Positions 61,718 through 64,000 of a DNA stretch of 64,000 bases are shown piece after piece. The notes under the pieces are model-generated. The model was not told the DNA's origin. It saw only the letters and a list, made by a program, of their open reading frames with translations, and did no database searches. How positions within the stretch are numbered: the first letter of the stretch is position 1; each line of letters opens with the position of its first letter. This DNA comes from Thermotogales bacterium (GTDB taxonomy: Bacteria; Thermotogota; Thermotogae; Petrotogales; Kosmotogaceae). Position numbers and translations under genes: made by a program. The DNA lies in the NCBI GenBank assembly GCA_003561215.1, contig PWXG01000060.1, forward strand, positions 1 to 64,000, in the 5' to 3' direction.

Positions 61718-62740
61718 GTGCCGTACAGAGTTCTTGTATGGGGATTGGGCGCAATGGGCGCCGGAATAGCCAGAAACATTGCTAACAAGCCAGAGTTAAG
61801 GCTTGTAGGAGCCGTCGAGAAAGATCCTCGGAAAACCGGCAGGGACCTCGGGGGTGTCCTTGGTATCGGTAAGATGGGGATCAAGGTTTATGAAGACCCG
61901 GAAAAAGCTATTAAAGAGACAGTTCCTGATGTTTCCGTCTTGGCGACCAGTTCGTTTGTTTCAGACGTGCTTGACAAGATCCAGCTGGCGATAGAAGAGC
62001 GAGTGAACATCATAACAATCGCCGAAGAAGTTGCCTATCCTTTTCACAGTCATCCCATCGAATCGGAGATAATAAATAGTCTTGCTGTCAGGAATGACGT
62101 CAGCGTTCTTGGAACCGGGATCAACCCCGGTTTCGTACTTGATGCACTGATCATTGCCTTGACAGGGATCTGTCTGGATGTAACGCGCATAAAGGCAAGC
62201 AGAATAAACGATCTGTCACCATTCGGAAGAACCGTGATGGAGACCCAGGGTGTTGGAACGACACCCGAGCAGTTTAGAAAAGGTGTTGAAGACGGTACAA
62301 TAGTTGGGCATATCGGATTTCCACAGTCCATTGCAATGATAGCTGAAGCAATCGGAGTCGGACTGACCAGAATTGAGGAAACCAGGGAACCGATTATTTC
62401 GGAGACCGAAAGAAGGACCAGTATTGTTTATGTGAAACCCGGAATGGTTGCAGGATGTAGGCATACTGCCAAAGGATATATTGGCGACACCCCTATCATT
62501 GAACTGATCCATCCTCAACAGGTTCTCCCCGAACTCGAGTCAGTGGATACAGGCGATTATATTGACATAGAGGGAGATCCCGAAATCCACCTTTCTATCA
62601 AGCCGGAGATTCCCGGCGGTAAAGGAACGATTGCCATTGCCACAAACATGATTCCTTCTATTATTGAAGCTCAGCCGGGCCTGCTCACGATGACAGATTT
62701 ACCTTTGCCGAGAATGCTTTTCAACTCAATGAGGAGCTGA
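61718..62740 (+). CDS. ord: 2,4-diaminopentanoate dehydrogenase
   Basis: A 340-residue NAD(P)-dependent amino acid dehydrogenase of the dihydrodipicolinate-reductase-like fold: [53 protein letters not shown] and [20 protein letters not shown]. The family oxidises (2R,4S)-2,4-diaminopentanoate, made from D-ornithine by the B12-dependent aminomutase, to 2-amino-4-oxopentanoate. GGAGGTG precedes GTG. It is followed by both thiolase subunits of the next step, which strongly supports the assignment. Confidence 0.92.
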   Translation: MPYRVLVWGLGAMGAGIARNIANKPELRLVGAVEKDPRKTGRDLGGVLGIGKMGIKVYEDPEKAIKETVPDVSVLATSSFVSDVLDKIQLAIEERVNIITIAEEVAYPFHSHPIESEIINSLAVRNDVSVLGTGINPGFVLDALIIALTGICLDVTRIKASRINDLSPFGRTVMETQGVGTTPEQFRKGVEDGTIVGHIGFPQSIAMIAEAIGVGLTRIEETREPIISETERRTSIVYVKPGMVAGCRHTAKGYIGDTPIIELIHPQQVLPELESVDTGDYIDIEGDPEIHLSIKPEIPGGKGTIAIATNMIPSIIEAQPGLLTMTDLPLPRMLFNSMRS

Positions 62741-62744
62741 TTTG

Positions 62745-63059
62745 ATGAAAGCTGTAAAAGGTCAATGGGTGCAGATCGAAGCACAGATCCTTTCGCCGAA
62801 GGAGAGAGCACAGGGAATACCTGAAGACACATCGAAGCTTCCTTATGTCATGCGTGTGAAGGGTTATCTGGAGGACGATGAAGCTGCTCCAGGTGACACT
62901 GTTTCCATAAGGACACTGATTCAACGTCTGCTAACTGGGAAGCTTCTTGAGGTCGAACCTGCCTACAAGCACAATTTTGGATCACACGTCGCAGAGCTTG
63001 CCGATGCCGGCAACACGATCTCTCAACTGTTCAGATCACTCGAAGACAAAGGCCATTAA
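62745..63059 (+). CDS. ortA: 2-amino-4-oxopentanoate thiolase, alpha subunit
   Basis: A 104-residue OrtA: VKGQWVQIEAQILSPKERAQ, VKGYLEDDEAAPGDTVSIRT and YKHNFGSHVAELADAG. With OrtB it cleaves 2-amino-4-oxopentanoate with CoA to acetyl-CoA and D-alanine. The frame has a TTG one codon earlier, but AGGAG spacing favours ATG 62745. Two bases separate it from ortB. Confidence 0.92.
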   Translation: MKAVKGQWVQIEAQILSPKERAQGIPEDTSKLPYVMRVKGYLEDDEAAPGDTVSIRTLIQRLLTGKLLEVEPAYKHNFGSHVAELADAGNTISQLFRSLEDKGH

Positions 63060-63060
63060 T

Positions 63061-64000
63061 ATGGACTACTCCTACGAAGCAGTGATGGGCAGAAAGAATG
63101 AGATTGTTAGGAGTTCTGTGGGAATTGACTACGGAGAATTCGAGCAAACGGGAATAGCTTTTGACTATGAGAAGATGATGTCAGAGACTGCTCCTTCGAT
63201 TTCTGAAATCGTTGAAATACAGCGCGAAGCCGGGGTCGGTAATACGCCACTCATTGAGCTCCGCAATCTTACCAGATTGGTAAGGAGCCTTTCTCCAGAG
63301 GGTTATGGCGCACGGATCTTCCTTAAAGATGAAGCTGCAAGCCTATCGGGCAGTTTCAAGGATCGTCGGGCTTCGCTCAGCATGTTTGTTGCCAAGAACA
63401 GGGGTTTTGAGGGTGTCATTGCTGCTACTAGCGGCAACTATGGTGCTGCTGTGGCCTCACAGGCAGCAAGGAGAGGTCTGAAATGCATCGTTCTTCAGGA
63501 GACCTTTGACAGCAACGGTAGAGGACAACCTGAAATCCTTGAAAAAGGCCGAGCGTGCGAATCTTATGGAGCAGAGGTCATCCAGCTCAGTGTAGGTCCT
63601 GAACTCTTCTATTACTTATTGAGGCTTCTGGAAGAGACCGGTTACTTCAATGCCTCGCTTTACACTCCGTATGGCATTGCCGGAGTCGAGACGCTCGGAG
63701 CTGAGATCGTTGAACAGTGCCGAACACAGCTAGGAAGAGAGCCTGACCATGTAGTCGTAACACATGCGGGGGGCGGCAACCTTACAGGCACAGCGCGTGG
63801 CCTTCTGAAGGCAGGAGCCACGAGCTGCAAAGTAATCGCGGCGAGTGTTGATCTAAGCGGACTGCACATGGCAAGCGATAATGATTTTAACCGGAAATCC
63901 TTTACTACAGGTCACACGGGATTTGGAGTACCTTTTGCTGTCTTTCCTGATCGTTCGGATGTACCGAGAAATGCTGCCCGTCCTCTCAGATACATGGATA
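63061..64000 (+). CDS. ortB: 2-amino-4-oxopentanoate thiolase, beta subunit (partial)
   Basis: The first 313 codons of OrtB, running off the right edge. It is a PLP-dependent protein related to threonine synthase/cysteine synthase: GNTPLIELRNLTRLV, SLSGSFKDRRASLS (the PLP lysine in SFKDR) and ATSGNYGAAVASQAARRG. It carries the PLP half of the thiolase reaction with OrtA. The ATG lies one base after the ortA stop; the next genes of the pathway (oraS, oraE) would be expected beyond the window. Confidence 0.92.
   Translation, partial: MDYSYEAVMGRKNEIVRSSVGIDYGEFEQTGIAFDYEKMMSETAPSISEIVEIQREAGVGNTPLIELRNLTRLVRSLSPEGYGARIFLKDEAASLSGSFKDRRASLSMFVAKNRGFEGVIAATSGNYGAAVASQAARRGLKCIVLQETFDSNGRGQPEILEKGRACESYGAEVIQLSVGPELFYYLLRLLEETGYFNASLYTPYGIAGVETLGAEIVEQCRTQLGREPDHVVVTHAGGGNLTGTARGLLKAGATSCKVIAASVDLSGLHMASDNDFNRKSFTTGHTGFGVPFAVFPDRSDVPRNAARPLRYMD

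Overview
This window is the chromosome of a Thermotogae-type bacterium, most likely a mesophilic Kosmotogales member such as Mesotoga (my inference from gene content, not a database match). Pointers seen directly: a 59-residue one-cluster ferredoxin with the T. maritima cysteine layout; pgk and tpi overlapping out of frame at a slippery A AAA AAC; a GH13 enzyme resembling the T. maritima maltosyltransferase; the run gyrB - small membrane protein - ftsA - ftsZ - pilB; and ornithine-fermentation genes (ord, ortA, ortB) at the right edge. Coding density is high, many genes overlap by 1-8 bases, and strong GGAGG-type ribosome binding sites decide most starts.

Layout. 0.3-3.2 kb: GH1 beta-glucosidase, a small membrane protein and a CorA transporter. 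3.2-7.4 kb (minus): a diguanylate cyclase with a very long N-terminal region, a methyltransferase and a membrane protein, all overlapping or nearly touching. 7.5-13.9 kb: MATE exporter, dnaX-ybaB, then gap-pgk-tpi closed by a strong terminator. 13.9-17.8 kb: a lid-less Hsp70 and a membrane-anchored GrpE-like protein (minus), and divergently an unknown membrane protein with a DHFR-family protein. 17.8-21.6 kb: a zone of decay with a 5'-nucleotidase remnant, a secreted glycosidase-like pseudogene, a tRNA-Gly and a MutL-type protein split by one amber codon. 21.6-28.7 kb (minus): a tight operon running zapB-like, zapA, murI, rapZ, yvcK, whiA, nrdR, greA, lysS, yqeY and into the broken mutL. 29-33 kb: flavin reductase and DUF4230 protein (minus), then serine biosynthesis (aminotransferase, serA) and ferredoxin. 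33-42.3 kb: dnaA, purine nucleoside phosphorylase (minus), proS-ftsY-rrf2-coaD, tsf, pyrH, eno, rpsO. 42.4-43.1 kb: five tRNA genes followed by spoVS. 43.1-45.3 kb (minus): maltosyltransferase-like GH13 and tRNA-Ser. 45.4-61.4 kb: one long plus-strand block of rplU-rpmA-rplM-rpsI, dnaG-rpoD, a 54-residue protein with a degenerate ABC ATPase, pfkB-type kinase, CBS protein, mtaB, class IV aminotransferase, DUF721, gyrB, FtsQ-like protein, ftsA, ftsZ, pilB. 61.7 kb to the end: ord, ortA and the start of ortB.

How the parts fit. Most of the window is housekeeping: glycolysis (gap, pgk, tpi, eno), replication and transcription (dnaX, dnaA, dnaG, gyrB, rpoD, greA), translation, and division (ftsA, ftsZ, zapA, FtsQ-like). 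The points most worth follow-up are the probable -1 frameshift that would make a PGK-TIM fusion, the membrane GrpE plus lid-less Hsp70 pair, the ABC-like ATPase whose catalytic motifs have decayed, the FtsQ-position protein, and the interrupted mutL gene in a genome that also carries the ornithine pathway such proteins often serve. Many promoters use an extended -10 (TGN-TATAAT) with little or no -35.
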